Below, piece after piece: positions 33,067-43,962 of a stretch of DNA of 64,000 nucleotides. Numbering within the stretch: the stretch's first letter is position 1; each line of letters starts with the position of its first letter. Both the position numbers and the translations under genes were made by a program. Location of the stretch: assembly GCF_964204865.1 (NCBI RefSeq), contig NC_135253.1:22170001-22234000 (forward strand). The letters run 5' to 3'. The notes beneath the pieces were generated by a model that was not told the DNA's origin, made no database searches, and saw only the letters and a list, made by a program, of their open reading frames with translations. Origin of the DNA: Styela clava. Lineage: Eukaryota; Chordata; Ascidiacea; Stolidobranchia; Styelidae.

Positions 33067-33374
33067 GCTCGCCACTGGATGCCAATTGATAAGACTGTTC
33101 ACTCTTGTTTACATAATACCCTCAAAAACTTCCGAGTTTCCAGTCGCAAGAATTTTCACAGACAGCCGTCACGCTTGGCGGATTAAAAACCTTGTTCCCA
33201 TAAACCCACGCAAGGTAATCAGAGGTGCGATGGCGAGTGTATTCCAACGCCTAGAACGATGAGCAACACCTCCGAGGGGAGGACTGACTCAAAATCCGGG
33301 CTATTGTATGTTCTAAATACTTGTACGTGACGTTGTTGATAAAAAAGAATTATGACAAAGTCAAATGTAGGGTT

Positions 33375-33447
33375 TGTTTCCGCCCGTGCTCGAACCGGGG
33401 ACCTTTCGCGTGTTAGGCAAACGTGATAACCACTACACTACGGAAAC
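33375..33447 (-). tRNA. tRNA-Val-AAC, 61A subfamily
   Basis: Copy of 31596 (offset 1779). Confidence 0.7.
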
Positions 33448-33699
33448 TACGCGAGCCTAGGTGTGGATTTCTGCGATACATAATTCCCAAATTTCCAAAC
33501 CTCTCGCAAATAACCATCCCTGCTTGGGCTTCGAACCTGCGAACCCACGCAAGGTAATCAGATATGCGGTGGCGAGCGTATTCCAACGCCTAGAACGATG
33601 AGCAACACCTCCGACGGGAGGACTCAAAATTCGAGCTATTGTATCTTTGAAATACTTATACGTGATGTTTGTGAATGAAGTAAGGAAATAATAAACCCT

Positions 33700-33772
33700 T
33701 GTTTCCGCCCGGGCTCGAACCGGGGACCTTTCGCGTGTAAAGCGAACGTGATAACCACTACACTACGGAAAC
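33700..33772 (-). tRNA. tRNA-Val-UAC
   Basis: Consensus; copy of 31921 (offset 1779). Confidence 0.93.
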
Positions 33773-34080
33773 GCTCGCCACTGGATGCCAATTGATAAGA
33801 CTGTTCACTCTTGTTTATATAATACCCTCAAAAACTTCCGAGTTTCCAGTCGCAAGAATTTTCACAGACAGCCGTCACGCTTGGCGGATTAAAAACCTTG
33901 TTCCCATAAACCCACGCAAGGTAATCAGAGGTGCGATGGCGAGTGTATTCCAACGCCTAGAACGATGAGCAACACCTCCGAGGGGAGGACTGACTCAAAA
34001 TCCGGGCTATTGTATGTTCTAAATACTTGTACGTGACGTTGTTAATAAAAAAGAATTATGACAAAGTCAAATATAGGGTT

Positions 34081-34153
34081 TGTTTCCGCCCGTGCTCGAA
34101 CCGGGGACCTTTCGCGTGTTAGGCGAACGTGATAACCACTACACTACGGAAAC
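34081..34153 (-). tRNA. tRNA-Val-AAC, 61A subfamily
   Basis: Copy of 32302 (offset 1779). Confidence 0.72.
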
Positions 34154-34405
34154 TACGCGAGCCTAGGTGTGGATTTCTGCGATACATAATTCCCAAATTT
34201 CCAAACCTCTCGCAAATAACCATCCCTGCTTGGGCTTCGAACCTGCGAACCCACGCAAGGTAATCAGAGATGCGGTGGCGAGCGTATTCCAACGCCTAGA
34301 ACGATGAGCAACACCTCCGACGGGAGGACTCAAAATTCGAGCTATTGTATCTTTGAAATACTTATACGTGTTGTTTGTGAATGAAGTAAGGAAATAATAA
34401 ACCCT

Positions 34406-34478
34406 TGTTTCCGCGCGGGCTCGAACCGGGGACCTTTCGCGTGTAAAGCGAACGTGATAACCACTACACTGCGGAAAC
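34406..34478 (-). tRNA. tRNA-Val-UAC, 64C subfamily
   Basis: Copy of 32627 (offset 1779): 64 C and 8 C. Confidence 0.62.
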
Positions 34479-34786
34479 GCTCGCCACTGGATGCCAATTG
34501 CTAAGACTGTTCACTCTTGTTTATATAATACCCTCAAAAACTTCCGAGTTTCCAGTCGCAAGAATTTTCACAGACAGCCGTCACGCTTGGCGGATTAAAA
34601 ACCTTGTTCCCATAAACCCACGCAAGGTAATCAGAGGTGCGATGGCGAGTGTATTCCAACGCCTAGAACGATGAGCAACACCTCCGAGGGGAGGACTGAC
34701 TCAAAATCCGGGCTATTGTATGTTCTAAATACTTGTACGTGACGTTGTTGATAAAAAAGAATTATGACAAAGTCAAATGTAGGGTT

Positions 34787-34859
34787 TGTTTCCGCCCGTG
34801 CTCGAACCGGGGACCTTTCGCGTGTTAGGCGAACGTGATAACCACTACACTACGGAAAC
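34787..34859 (-). tRNA. tRNA-Val-AAC, 61A subfamily
   Basis: Position 61 A only. Confidence 0.72.
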
Positions 34860-35111
34860 TACGCGAGCCTAGGTGTGGATTTCTGCGATACATAATTCCC
34901 AAATTTCCAAACCTCTCGCAAATAACCATCCCTGCTTGGGCTTCGAACCTGCGAACCCACGCAAGGTAATCAGAGATGCGGTGGCGAGCGTATTCCAACG
35001 CCTAGAACGATGAGCAACACCTCCGACGGGAGGACTCAAAATTCGAGCTATTGTATCTTTGAAATACTTATACGTGATGTTTGTGAATGAAGTAAGGAAA
35101 TAATAAACCCT

Positions 35112-35184
35112 TGTTTCCGCCCGGGCTCGAACCGGGGACCTTTCGCGTGTAAAGCGAACGTGATAACCACTACACTACGGAAAC
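35112..35184 (-). tRNA. tRNA-Val-UAC
   Basis: Consensus Val-U body; used here as the reference unit. Confidence 0.94.
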
Positions 35185-35492
35185 GCTCGCCACTGGATGC
35201 CAATTGATAAGACTGTTCACTCTTGTTTATATAATACCCTCAAAAACTTCCGAGTTTCCAGTCGCAAGAATTTTCACAGACAGCCGTCACGCTTGGCGGA
35301 TTAAAAACCTTGTTCCCATAAACCCACGCAAGGTAATCAGAGGTGCGATGGCGAGTGTATTCCAACGCCTAGAACGATGAGCAACACCTCCGAGGGGAGG
35401 ACTGACTCAAAATCCGGGCTATTGTATGTTCTAAATACTTGTACGTGAAGTTGTTGATAAAAAAGAATTATGACAAAGTCAAATGTAGGGTT
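35185..35492. repeat. S2 spacer, reference copy
   Basis: Begins gctcgccactgg. Contains a TATA-like site on the minus strand, gtcgcaagaattttcacagac, the cgtcacgcttggcgg block, then the core shared with S1 (cccacgcaaggtaatcagag to cttgtacgtga) and the Val-A left flank ending in agggttt. All regular S2 copies follow this order. Confidence 0.9.
35226..35234 (-). promoter_or_regulatory. TATA-like site upstream of Val-U
   Basis: TTATATAAA on the tRNA strand, 42-50 nt upstream of the Val-U gene at 35112. Present in most S2 copies. In many S2 copies that lead into L blocks the site reads gtgtatttaata instead. Function unproven. Confidence 0.4.
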
Positions 35493-35565
35493 TGTTTCCG
35501 CCCGTGCTCGAACCGGGGACCTTTCGCGTGTTAGGCGAACGTGATAACCACTACACTACGGAAAC
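35493..35565 (-). tRNA. tRNA-Val-AAC, 61A subfamily
   Basis: Position 61 A only. Confidence 0.72.
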
Positions 35566-35817
35566 TACGCGAGCCTAGGTGTGGATTTCTGCGATACATA
35601 ATTCCCAAATTTCCAAACCTCTCGCAAATAACCATACCTGCTTGGGCTTCGAACCTGCGAACCCACGCAAGGTAATCAGAAATGCGGTGGCGAGCGTATT
35701 CCAACGCCTAGAACGATGAGCAACACCTCCGACGGGAGGACTCAAAATTCGAGCTATTGTATCTTTGAAATACTTATACGTGATGTTTGTGAATGAAGTA
35801 AGGAAATAATAAACCCT
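35566..35817. repeat. S1 spacer, reference copy with B-box module
   Basis: Begins tacgcgagcctagg. On the minus strand it contains GGTTCGAAGCC (B-box match; GGTTCGAATCC in older copies) about 55 nt after a loose A-box-like stretch (TAGGCGTTGG). No acceptor or T-stem pairing can be drawn, so it is a tRNA-derived or SINE-head-like module, not a tRNA gene. The core to its right is shared with S2. Confidence 0.75.
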
Positions 35818-35890
35818 TGTTTCCGCCCGGGCTCGAACCGGGGACCTTTCGCGTGTAAAGCGAACGTGATAACCACTACACTACGGAAAC
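35818..35890 (-). tRNA. tRNA-Val-UAC
   Basis: Consensus Val-U body. Confidence 0.93.
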
Positions 35891-36198
35891 GCTCGCCACT
35901 GGATGCCAATTGATAAGACTGTTCACTCTTGTTTATATAATACCCTCAAAAACTTCCGAGTTTCCAGTCGCAAGAATTTTCACAGACAGCCGTCACGCTT
36001 GGCGGATTAAAAACCTTGTTCCCATAAACCCACGCAAGGTAATCAGAGGTGCGATGGCGAGTGTATTCCAACGCCTAGAACGATGAGCAACACCTCCGAG
36101 GGGAGGACTGACTCAAAATCCGGGCTATTGTATGTTCTAAATACTTGTACGTGACGTTGTTGATAAAAAAGAATTATGACAAAGTCAAATGTAGGGTT

Positions 36199-36271
36199 TG
36201 TTTCCGCCCGGGCTCGAACCGGGGACCTTTCGCGTGTTAGGCGAACGTGATAACCACTACACTACGGAAAC
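36199..36271 (-). tRNA. tRNA-Val-AAC
   Basis: Consensus Val-A body. Confidence 0.93.
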
Positions 36272-36523
36272 TACGCGAGCCTAGGTGTGGGTTTCTGCGA
36301 TACATAATTCCCAAATTTCCAAACCTCTCGCAAATAACCATCCCTGCTTGGGATTCGAACCTGCAAACCCACGCAAGGTAATCAGAGGTGCGATGGCGAG
36401 CGTATTCCAAGGCCTAGAACGATGAGCAACACCTCCGAGGGGAGGACTCAAAATTCGAGCTATTGTATCTTTGAAATACTTATACGTGATGTTTGTGAAT
36501 GAAGTAAGGAAATGATAAACCCT

Positions 36524-36596
36524 TGTTTCCGCCCGGGCTCGAACCGGGGACCTTTCGCGTGTAAAGCGAACGTGATAACCACTACACTACGGAAAC
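36524..36596 (-). tRNA. tRNA-Val-UAC
   Basis: Consensus Val-U body. Confidence 0.93.
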
Positions 36597-36732
36597 GCTT
36601 ACCGCTGGAAGGCAATTGATAAGACTCTTCACTCTTGTGTATTTAATACCCTCAAAAACTTCCGAGTTTCCAGTCGCAAGAATTTTCACAGACAGCCGTC
36701 ACGCTTGGCGATTTAAAAACCGTGTTCCCATA

Positions 36733-37106
36733 ATTAAAAGGTGATACAGCGCAATTTTGGATGAAATATCAGATCTCATACGATTCAAAGAAAATTTAGG
36801 AATAAATCAAAGTAATATCTTTCTGACAAAAAAATCAATCTTTCACCACTAAACATTTCAAAGCAATTGGTCTAGTATTCAAAGAGAAAAGCGAATATAT
36901 CATGACGAAGAAGAAGGACATCAACAAGAACAACAACATAATATCAAAACGATTCAACGGTCCACGTGTCCAATAAGATAACAACGAGTCGCTCAGACAC
37001 TTCTTTCTCATGATTTCCACGCATTGTTGTTGTTGTTGCCTTTGTTTTTGTGGCTTTGCGTGTTATTTGTCAGTTTTCATACAAGTTTTCAAAAAAAAAA
37101 GTGGTA
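36733..37106. repeat. L block
   Basis: Full L block; minus-strand frame 36835-37020 in the common form. Confidence 0.88.
37091..37100 (-). terminator. Oligo-T Pol III terminator
   Basis: T10, 26 nt past the gene at 37127. Confidence 0.66.
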
Positions 37107-37126
37107 GTAAGGAAATGATAAACCCT

Positions 37127-37199
37127 TGTTTCCGCCCGGGCTCGAACCGGGGACCTTTCGCGTGTAAAGCGAACGTGATAACCACTACACTACGGAAAC
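37127..37199 (-). tRNA. tRNA-Val-UAC
   Basis: Consensus Val-U body. Confidence 0.94.
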
Positions 37200-37508
37200 G
37201 CCCGCCACTGGACGTCAATTGATAAGACTGTTCACTCTTGTTTATATAATACCCTCAAAAACTTCCGAGTTTCCAGTCGCAAGAATTTTCACAGACAGCC
37301 GACACGCTTGGCGGATTAAAAACCTTGTTCCCATAAACCCACGCAAAGTAATCAGAGGTGCGATGGCGAGTGTATTCCAACGCCTAGAACGATGAGCAAC
37401 ACCTCCGAGGGGAGGACTGACTCAAAATCCGAGCTATGGTATGTTCTAAATACTTGTACGTGACGGTTGTCGATACAAAAGAATTATGACAAAGTCAAAT
37501 GGAGGGTT

Positions 37509-37581
37509 TGTTTCCGCCCGAGCTCGAACCTGGGACCTTTCGCGTGTTAGGCGAACGTGATAACCACTACACTACGGAAAC
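37509..37581 (-). tRNA. tRNA-Val-AAC, T-stem mismatch
   Basis: Position 51 A mismatches G63; position 61 T wobbles with G53. Confidence 0.68.
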
Positions 37582-37833
37582 TCCACGAGCCTAGGGGTGA
37601 ATTTCTGCAAAACATAATTCCCAAATTTCCAAACCTCTCGCAAATACCCATCCCTGCTTGGGATTCGAACCTGCAAACCCACGCAAGGTAATCAGAGGTG
37701 CGGTGGCGAGCGTATTCCAACGCCTAGAACGATGAGCAACACTTCCGACGGGAGGACTCAAAATTCGAGCTATTGTATCTTTGAAATACTTAAACGTGAT
37801 GTTTGTGAATGAAGTAAGGTAATAATAAACCCT

Positions 37834-37906
37834 TGTTTCCGCCCGGGCTCGAACCGGGGACCTTTCGCGTGTAAAGCGAACGTGATAACCACTACACTAC
37901 GGAAAC
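37834..37906 (-). tRNA. tRNA-Val-UAC
   Basis: Consensus Val-U body. Confidence 0.93.
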
Positions 37907-38214
37907 GCTCGCCACTGGATGCCGATTGATAAGACTGTTCACTCTTGTTTATATAATACCCTCAAAAACTTCCGAGTTTCCAGTCGCAAGAATTTTCACA
38001 GACAGCCGTCACGCTTGGCGGATTAAAAACCTTGTTCCCATAAATCCACGCAAGGTAATCAGATGTGCGATGGCGAGTGTATTCAACGCCTAGAACGATG
38101 AGCAACACCTCCGAGGGGAGGACTGACTCAAAATCCGAGCTATTGTATGTTCTAAATACTTGTACGTGACGGTTGTCGATACAAAGGAATTATGACAAAG
38201 TCAAATATAGGGTT

Positions 38215-38287
38215 TGTTTCAACCCGGGCTCGAACCGGGGACCTTTCGCGTGTTAGGCGAACGTGATAACCACTGCACTACGGAAAC
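38215..38287 (-). tRNA. tRNA-Val-AAC, acceptor mismatch
   Basis: Position 66 T wobble and 67 T mismatch with C6; position 13 C. Confidence 0.66.
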
Positions 38288-38539
38288 TACGCGAGCCTAG
38301 GTGTGGATTTCTGCGATACATAATTCCCAAATTTCCAAACCTCTCGCAAATAACCATCCCTGCTTGGGCTTCGAACCTGCGAACCCACGCAAGGTAATCA
38401 GAGATGCGGTGGCGAGCGTATTCCAACGCCTAGAACGATGAGCAACACCTCCGATGGGAGGACTCAAAATTCGAGCTATTGTATCTTTGAAATACTTATA
38501 CGTGATGTTTGTGAATGAAGTAAGGAAATAATAAACCCT

Positions 38540-38612
38540 TGTTTCCGCCCGGGCTCGAACCGGGGACCTTTCGCGTGTAAAGCGAACGTGATAACCACTA
38601 CACTACGGAAAC
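38540..38612 (-). tRNA. tRNA-Val-UAC
   Basis: Consensus Val-U body. Confidence 0.93.
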
Positions 38613-38920
38613 GCTCGCCACTGGATGCCAATTGATAAGACTGTTCACTCTTGTTTATATAATACCCTCAAAAACTTCCGAGTTTCCAGTCGCAAGAATT
38701 TTCACAGACAGCCGTCACGCTTGGCGGATTAAAAACCTTGTTCCCATAAACCCACGCAAGGTAATCAGAGGTGCGATGGCGAGTGTATTCCAACGCCTAG
38801 AACGATGAGCAACACCTCCGAGGGGAGGACTGACTCAAAATCCGGGCTATTGTATGTTCTAAATACTTGTACGTGACGTTGTTGATAAAAAAGAATTATG
38901 ACAAAGTCAAATGTAGGGTT

Positions 38921-38993
38921 TGTTTCCGCCCGGGCACGAACCGGGGACCTTTCGCGTGTTAGGCGAACGTGATAACCACTACACTACGGAAAC
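38921..38993 (-). tRNA. tRNA-Val-AAC, A58 lost
   Basis: T-loop A58 changed to T (loop TTCGTGC), removing a universally conserved base that is also in the B box. Confidence 0.66.
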
Positions 38994-39237
38994 TACGCGA
39001 GCCTAGGTGTGGATTTCTGCGATACATAATTCCCAAACCTCTCGCAAATAACCATCCCTGCTTGGGATTCGAACCTGCAAACCCACGCAAGGTAATCAGA
39101 GGTGCGATGGCGAGCGTATTTCAAGGCCTAGAACGATGAGCAACACCTCCGAGGGGAGGACTCAAAATTCGAGCTATTGTATCTTCGAAATACTTATACG
39201 TGATGTTTGTGAATGAAGTAAGGAAATGATGAACCTT

Positions 39238-39310
39238 TGTTTCCGCCCGGGCTCGAACCGGGGACCTTTCGCGTGCAAAGCGAACGTGATAACCACTACA
39301 CTACGGAAAC
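39238..39310 (-). tRNA. Val-body tRNA with UGC (Ala) anticodon
   Basis: Otherwise consensus Val-U body with loop TTTGCAC: position 35 A to G changes the anticodon from UAC to UGC. The acceptor has T3-A70, not the G3-U70 pair that alanyl-tRNA synthetase requires. The change also removes A35, a main valine identity base. All stems are intact. Duplicate at 50840. Confidence 0.9.
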
Positions 39311-39446
39311 GCTCACCACTGGACGGCAATTGATAAGACTGTTCACTCTTGTGTATTTAATACCCTCAAAAACTTCCGAGTTTCCAGTCGCAAGAATTTT
39401 CACAGACAGCCGTCACGCTTGGCGGATTAAAAACCGTGTTCCCATA

Positions 39447-39825
39447 ATTAAAAGGTGATACAGCGCAATTTTGGATGAAATATCAGATCTCATACGATTC
39501 ATAGAAAATTTAGGAATAAATCAAAGTAATATCCTTCTGACAAAAAAATCAATCTTTCACCACTAAACATTTCAAAGCAATTGGTCTAGTATTCAAAGAG
39601 AAAAGCGAATATATCATGACGAAGAAGAATGACATCAACAAGAACAACAACATGATATCAAAACGATTCAACGGTCCACGTGTCCAATAAGACAACAACG
39701 AGTCGCTCAGACACTTCTTTCGCATGATTTCCACGCATTGTTGTTGTTGTTGTTGTTGCCTTTGTTTTTGTGGCTTTGCGTGTTATTTGTCAGTTTTCCT
39801 ACAAGTTTTCAAAAAAAAAGTGGTA
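39447..39825. repeat. L block
   Basis: Full L block with 7 TTG units; minus-strand frame 39549-39734. Confidence 0.88.
39811..39819 (-). terminator. Oligo-T Pol III terminator
   Basis: T9, 26 nt past the gene at 39846. Confidence 0.65.
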
Positions 39826-39845
39826 GTAAGGAAATGATAAACCCT

Positions 39846-39918
39846 TGTTTCCGCCCGGGCTCGAACCGGGGACCTTTCGCGTGTAAAGCGAACGTGATAA
39901 CCACTACACTACGGAAAC
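39846..39918 (-). tRNA. tRNA-Val-UAC
   Basis: Consensus; copy of 26465 (offset 13381), first gene of copy 2. Confidence 0.94.
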
Positions 39919-40231
39919 GCTCGCCACTGGACGTCAATTGATAAGACTGTTCACTCTTGTTTATATAATACCCTCAAAAACTTCCGAGTTTCCAGTCGCA
40001 AGTATTTTCACAGACAGCCGTCACGCTTGGCGGATTAAAAACCTTGTTCCCATAAACCCACGCAAAGTAATCAGAGGTGCGATGGCGAGTGTATTCCAAC
40101 GCCTAGAACGATGAGCAACACCTCCGAGGGGAGGACTGACTCAAAATCCGAGCTATTGTATGTATGTTCTAAATACTTGTACGTGACGGTTGTCGATACA
40201 AAAGAATTATGACAAAGTCAAATGGAGGGTT

Positions 40232-40304
40232 TGTTTCCGCCCGGGCTCGAACCGGGGACCTTTCGCGTGTTAGGCGAACGTGATAACCACTACACTACGG
40301 AAAC
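40232..40304 (-). tRNA. tRNA-Val-AAC
   Basis: Consensus; copy of 26851. Confidence 0.93.
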
Positions 40305-40556
40305 TACACGAGCCTAGGTGTGGATTTCTGCGATACATAATTCCCATATTTCCAAACCTCTCGCAAATAACCATCCCTGCTTGGGATTCGAACCTGCAAA
40401 CCCACGCAAGGTAATCAGAGGTGCGGTGGCGAGCGTATTCAAACGCCTAGAACGATGAGCAACACTTCCGACGGGAGGACTCAAAATTCGAGCTATTGTA
40501 TCTTTGAAATACTTATACGTGATGTTTGTGAATGAAGTAAGGTAATAATAAACCCT

Positions 40557-40629
40557 TGTTTCCGCCCGGGCTCGAACCGGGGACCTTTCGCGTGTAAAGC
40601 GAACGTGATAACCACTACACTACGGAAAC
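40557..40629 (-). tRNA. tRNA-Val-UAC
   Basis: Consensus; copy of 27176. Confidence 0.93.
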
Positions 40630-40765
40630 GCTCACCACTGGACGGCAATTGATAAGACTGTTCACTCTTGTGTATTTAATACCCTCAAAAACTTCCGAGT
40701 TTCCAGTCGCAAGAATTTTCATAGACAGCCGCCACGCTTGGCGGATTAAAAACCGTGTTCCCATA

Positions 40766-41146
40766 ATTAAAAGGTGATACAGCGCAATTTTGGATGAAAT
40801 ATCAGATCTCATACGATTCATAGAAAATTTAGGAATAAATCAAAGTAATATCCTTCTGACAAAAAAATCAATCTTTCACCACTAAACATTTCAAAGCAAT
40901 TGGTCTAGTATTCAAAGAGAAAAACGAATATATCATGACGAAGAAGAAGGACATCAACAAGAACAACAACATAATATCAAAACGATTCAACGGTCCACGT
41001 GTCCAATAAGACAACAACGAGTCGCTCAGACACTTCTTTCGCATGATTTCCACGCATTGTTGTTGTTTTTGTTGTTGCCTTTGTTATTTGTGGCTTTGCG
41101 TGTTGTTTGTCAGTTTTCATAAAAATTTTCAAAAAAAAAAGTGGTA
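40766..41146. repeat. L block
   Basis: Copy of 27385-27765 including the SFFSL variant. Confidence 0.88.
41131..41140 (-). terminator. Oligo-T Pol III terminator
   Basis: T10, 26 nt past the gene at 41167. Confidence 0.66.
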
Positions 41147-41166
41147 GTAAAGAAATGATAAACCCT

Positions 41167-41239
41167 TGTTTCCGCCCGGGCTCGAACCGGGGACCTTTCG
41201 CGTGTAAAGCGAACGTGATAACCACTACACTACGGAAAC
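41167..41239 (-). tRNA. tRNA-Val-UAC
   Basis: Consensus; copy of 27786. Confidence 0.94.
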
Positions 41240-41549
41240 GCTCGCCACTGGATGCCAATTGATAAGAATGGTCACTCTTGTTTATATAATACCCTCAAAA
41301 ACTTCCGAGTTTCCAGTCGCAAGAATTTTCACAGACAGCCGTCACGCTTGGCTGATTAAAAACCTTGTTCCCATAAACCCACGCAAGGTAATCAGAGGTG
41401 CTATGGCGAGTGTATTCCAACGCCTAGAACGATGAGCAACACCTCCGAGGGGAGGACTGACTCAAAATTCGAGCTATTGTATGTTCTAAATACTTGTACG
41501 TGACGGTTGTCGATACAAAAGAATTATGACAAAGTCAAATGGAGGGTTT

Positions 41550-41622
41550 TGTTTCCGCCCGGGCTCGAACCGGGGACCTTTCGCGTGTTAGGCGAACGTG
41601 ATAACCACTACACTACGGAAAC
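41550..41622 (-). tRNA. tRNA-Val-AAC
   Basis: Consensus; copy of 28169 with the same extra flank T. Confidence 0.93.
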
Positions 41623-41874
41623 TCCACGAGCCTAGGGGTGAATTTCTGCAAAACATAATTCCCAAATTTCCAAACCTCTCGCAAATAACCATCCCTGCTT
41701 GGGCTTCGAACCTGCGAACCCACGCAAGGTAATCAGAGATGCGGTGGCGAGCGTATTCCAACGCCTAGAACGATGAGCAACACCTCCGACGGTAGGACTC
41801 AAAATTCGAGCTCTTGTATCTTTGAAATACTTATACGTGATGTTTGTGAATGAAGTAAGGAAATAATAAACCCT

Positions 41875-41947
41875 TGTTTCCGCCTGGGCTCGAACCGGGG
41901 ACCTTTCGCGTGTAAAGCGAACGTGATAACCACTACACTACGGAAAC
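41875..41947 (-). tRNA. tRNA-Val-UAC, T-stem mismatch
   Basis: Copy of 28494, position 63 A. Confidence 0.74.
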
Positions 41948-42255
41948 GCTCGCCACTGGATGCCAATTGATAAGACTGTTCACTCTTGTTTATATAATAC
42001 CCTCAAAAACTTCCGAGTTTCCAGTCGCAAGAATTTTCACAGACAGCCGTCACGCTTGGCGGATTAAAAACCTTGTTCCCATAAACCCACGCAAGGTAAT
42101 CAGAGGTGCGATGGCGAGTGTATTCCAACGCCTAGAACGATGAGCAACACCTCCGAGGGGAGGACTGACTCAAAATCCGGGCTATTGTATGTTCTAAATA
42201 CTTGTACGTGACGTTGTTGATAAAAAAGAATTATGACAAAGTCAAATGTAGGGTT

Positions 42256-42328
42256 TGTTTCCGCCCGTGCTCGAACCGGGGACCTTTCGCGTGTTAGGCA
42301 AACGTGATAACCACTACACTACGGAAAC
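42256..42328 (-). tRNA. tRNA-Val-AAC, 61A subfamily
   Basis: Copy of 28875, 61 A and 29 T. Confidence 0.7.
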
Positions 42329-42580
42329 TACGCGAGCCTAGGTGTGGATTTCTGCGATACATAATTCCCAAATTTCCAAACCTCTCGCAAATAACCATCC
42401 CTGCTTGGGCTTCGAACCTGCGAACCCACGCAAGGTAATCAGATATGCGGTGGCGAGCGTATTCCAACGCCTAGAACGATGAGCAACACCTCCGACGGGA
42501 GGACTCAAAATTCGAGCTATTGTATCTTTGAAATACTTATACGTGATGTTTGTGAATGAAGTAAGGAAATAATAAACCCT

Positions 42581-42653
42581 TGTTTCCGCCCGGGCTCGAA
42601 CCGGGGACCTTTCGCGTGTAAAGCGAACGTGATAACCACTACACTACGGAAAC
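42581..42653 (-). tRNA. tRNA-Val-UAC
   Basis: Consensus; copy of 29200. Confidence 0.93.
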
Positions 42654-42961
42654 GCTCGCCACTGGATGCCAATTGATAAGACTGTTCACTCTTGTTTATA
42701 TAATACCCTCAAAAACTTCCGAGTTTCCAGTCGCAAGAATTTTCACAGACAGCCGTCACGCTTGGCGGATTAAAAACCTTGTTCCCATAAACCCACGCAA
42801 GGTAATCAGAGGTGCGATGGCGAGTGTATTCCAACGCCTAGAACGATGAGCAACACCTCCGAGGGGAGGACTGACTCAAAATCCGGGCTATTGTATGTTC
42901 TAAATACTTGTACGTGACGTTGTTAATAAAAAAGAATTATGACAAAGTCAAATGTAGGGTT

Positions 42962-43034
42962 TGTTTCCGCCCGGGCTCGAACCGGGGACCTTTCGCGTGT
43001 TAGGCGAACGTGATAACCACTACACTACGGAAAC
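42962..43034 (-). tRNA. tRNA-Val-AAC
   Basis: Consensus; copy of 29581. Confidence 0.93.
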
Positions 43035-43286
43035 TCCGCGAGCCTAGGTGTGGATTTCTGCGATACATATTTCCCAAATTTCCAAACCTCTCGCAAATAA
43101 CCATCCCTGCTTGGGATTCGAACCTGCAAACCCACGCAAGGTAATCAGAGGTGCGATGGCGAGCGTATTCCAAGGCCTAGAACAATGAGCAACACCTCCG
43201 AGGGGAGGACTCAAAATTCGAGCTGTTGTATCTTTGAAATACTTATACGTGATGTTTGTGAATGAAGTAAGGAAATGATAAACCCT

Positions 43287-43359
43287 TGTTTCCGCCCGGG
43301 CTCGAACCGGGGACCTTTCGCGTGTAAAGCGAACGTGATAACCACTACACTACGGCGAC
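43287..43359 (-). tRNA. tRNA-Val-UAC, acceptor mismatches
   Basis: Copy of 29906 with mismatches at 3-70 and 4-69. Confidence 0.58.
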
Positions 43360-43495
43360 GCTTACCGCTGGACGGCAATTGATAAGACTGTTCACTCTTG
43401 TGTATTTAATACCCTCAAAGACTTCCGAGTTTCCAGTCGCAAGAATTTTCACAGACAGCCGTCACGCTTGGCGGATTAAAAACCGTGTTCCCATA

Positions 43496-43869
43496 ATTAA
43501 AAGGTGATACAGCGCAATTTTGGATGAAATATCAGATCTCATACGATTCAAAGAAAATTTAGGAATAAATCAAAGTAATATCTTTCTGACAAAAAAAATC
43601 AATCTTTCACCACTAAACATTTCAAAGCAATTGGTCTAGTATTCAAAGAGAAAAGCGAATATATCATGACGAAGAAGAAGGACATCAACAAGAACAACAA
43701 CATAATATCAAAACGATTCAACGGTCCACGTGTCCAATAAGATAACAACGAGTCGCTCAGACACTTCTTTCTCATGATTTCCACGCATTGTTGTTGTTGT
43801 TGCCTTTGTTTTTGTGGCTTTGCGTGTTATTTGTCAGTTTTCATACAAGTTTTCAAAAAAAAAGTGGTA
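43496..43869. repeat. L block
   Basis: Copy of 30115-30488. Confidence 0.88.
43855..43863 (-). terminator. Oligo-T Pol III terminator
   Basis: T9, 26 nt past the gene at 43890. Confidence 0.65.
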
Positions 43870-43889
43870 GTAAGGAAATGATAAACCCT

Positions 43890-43962
43890 TGTTTCCGTCC
43901 GGGCTCGAACCGGGGACCTTTCGCGTGTAAAGCGAACGTGATAAGCACTACACTACGGAAAC
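43890..43962 (-). tRNA. tRNA-Val-UAC, T-stem mismatch
   Basis: Copy of 30509. Confidence 0.7.
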
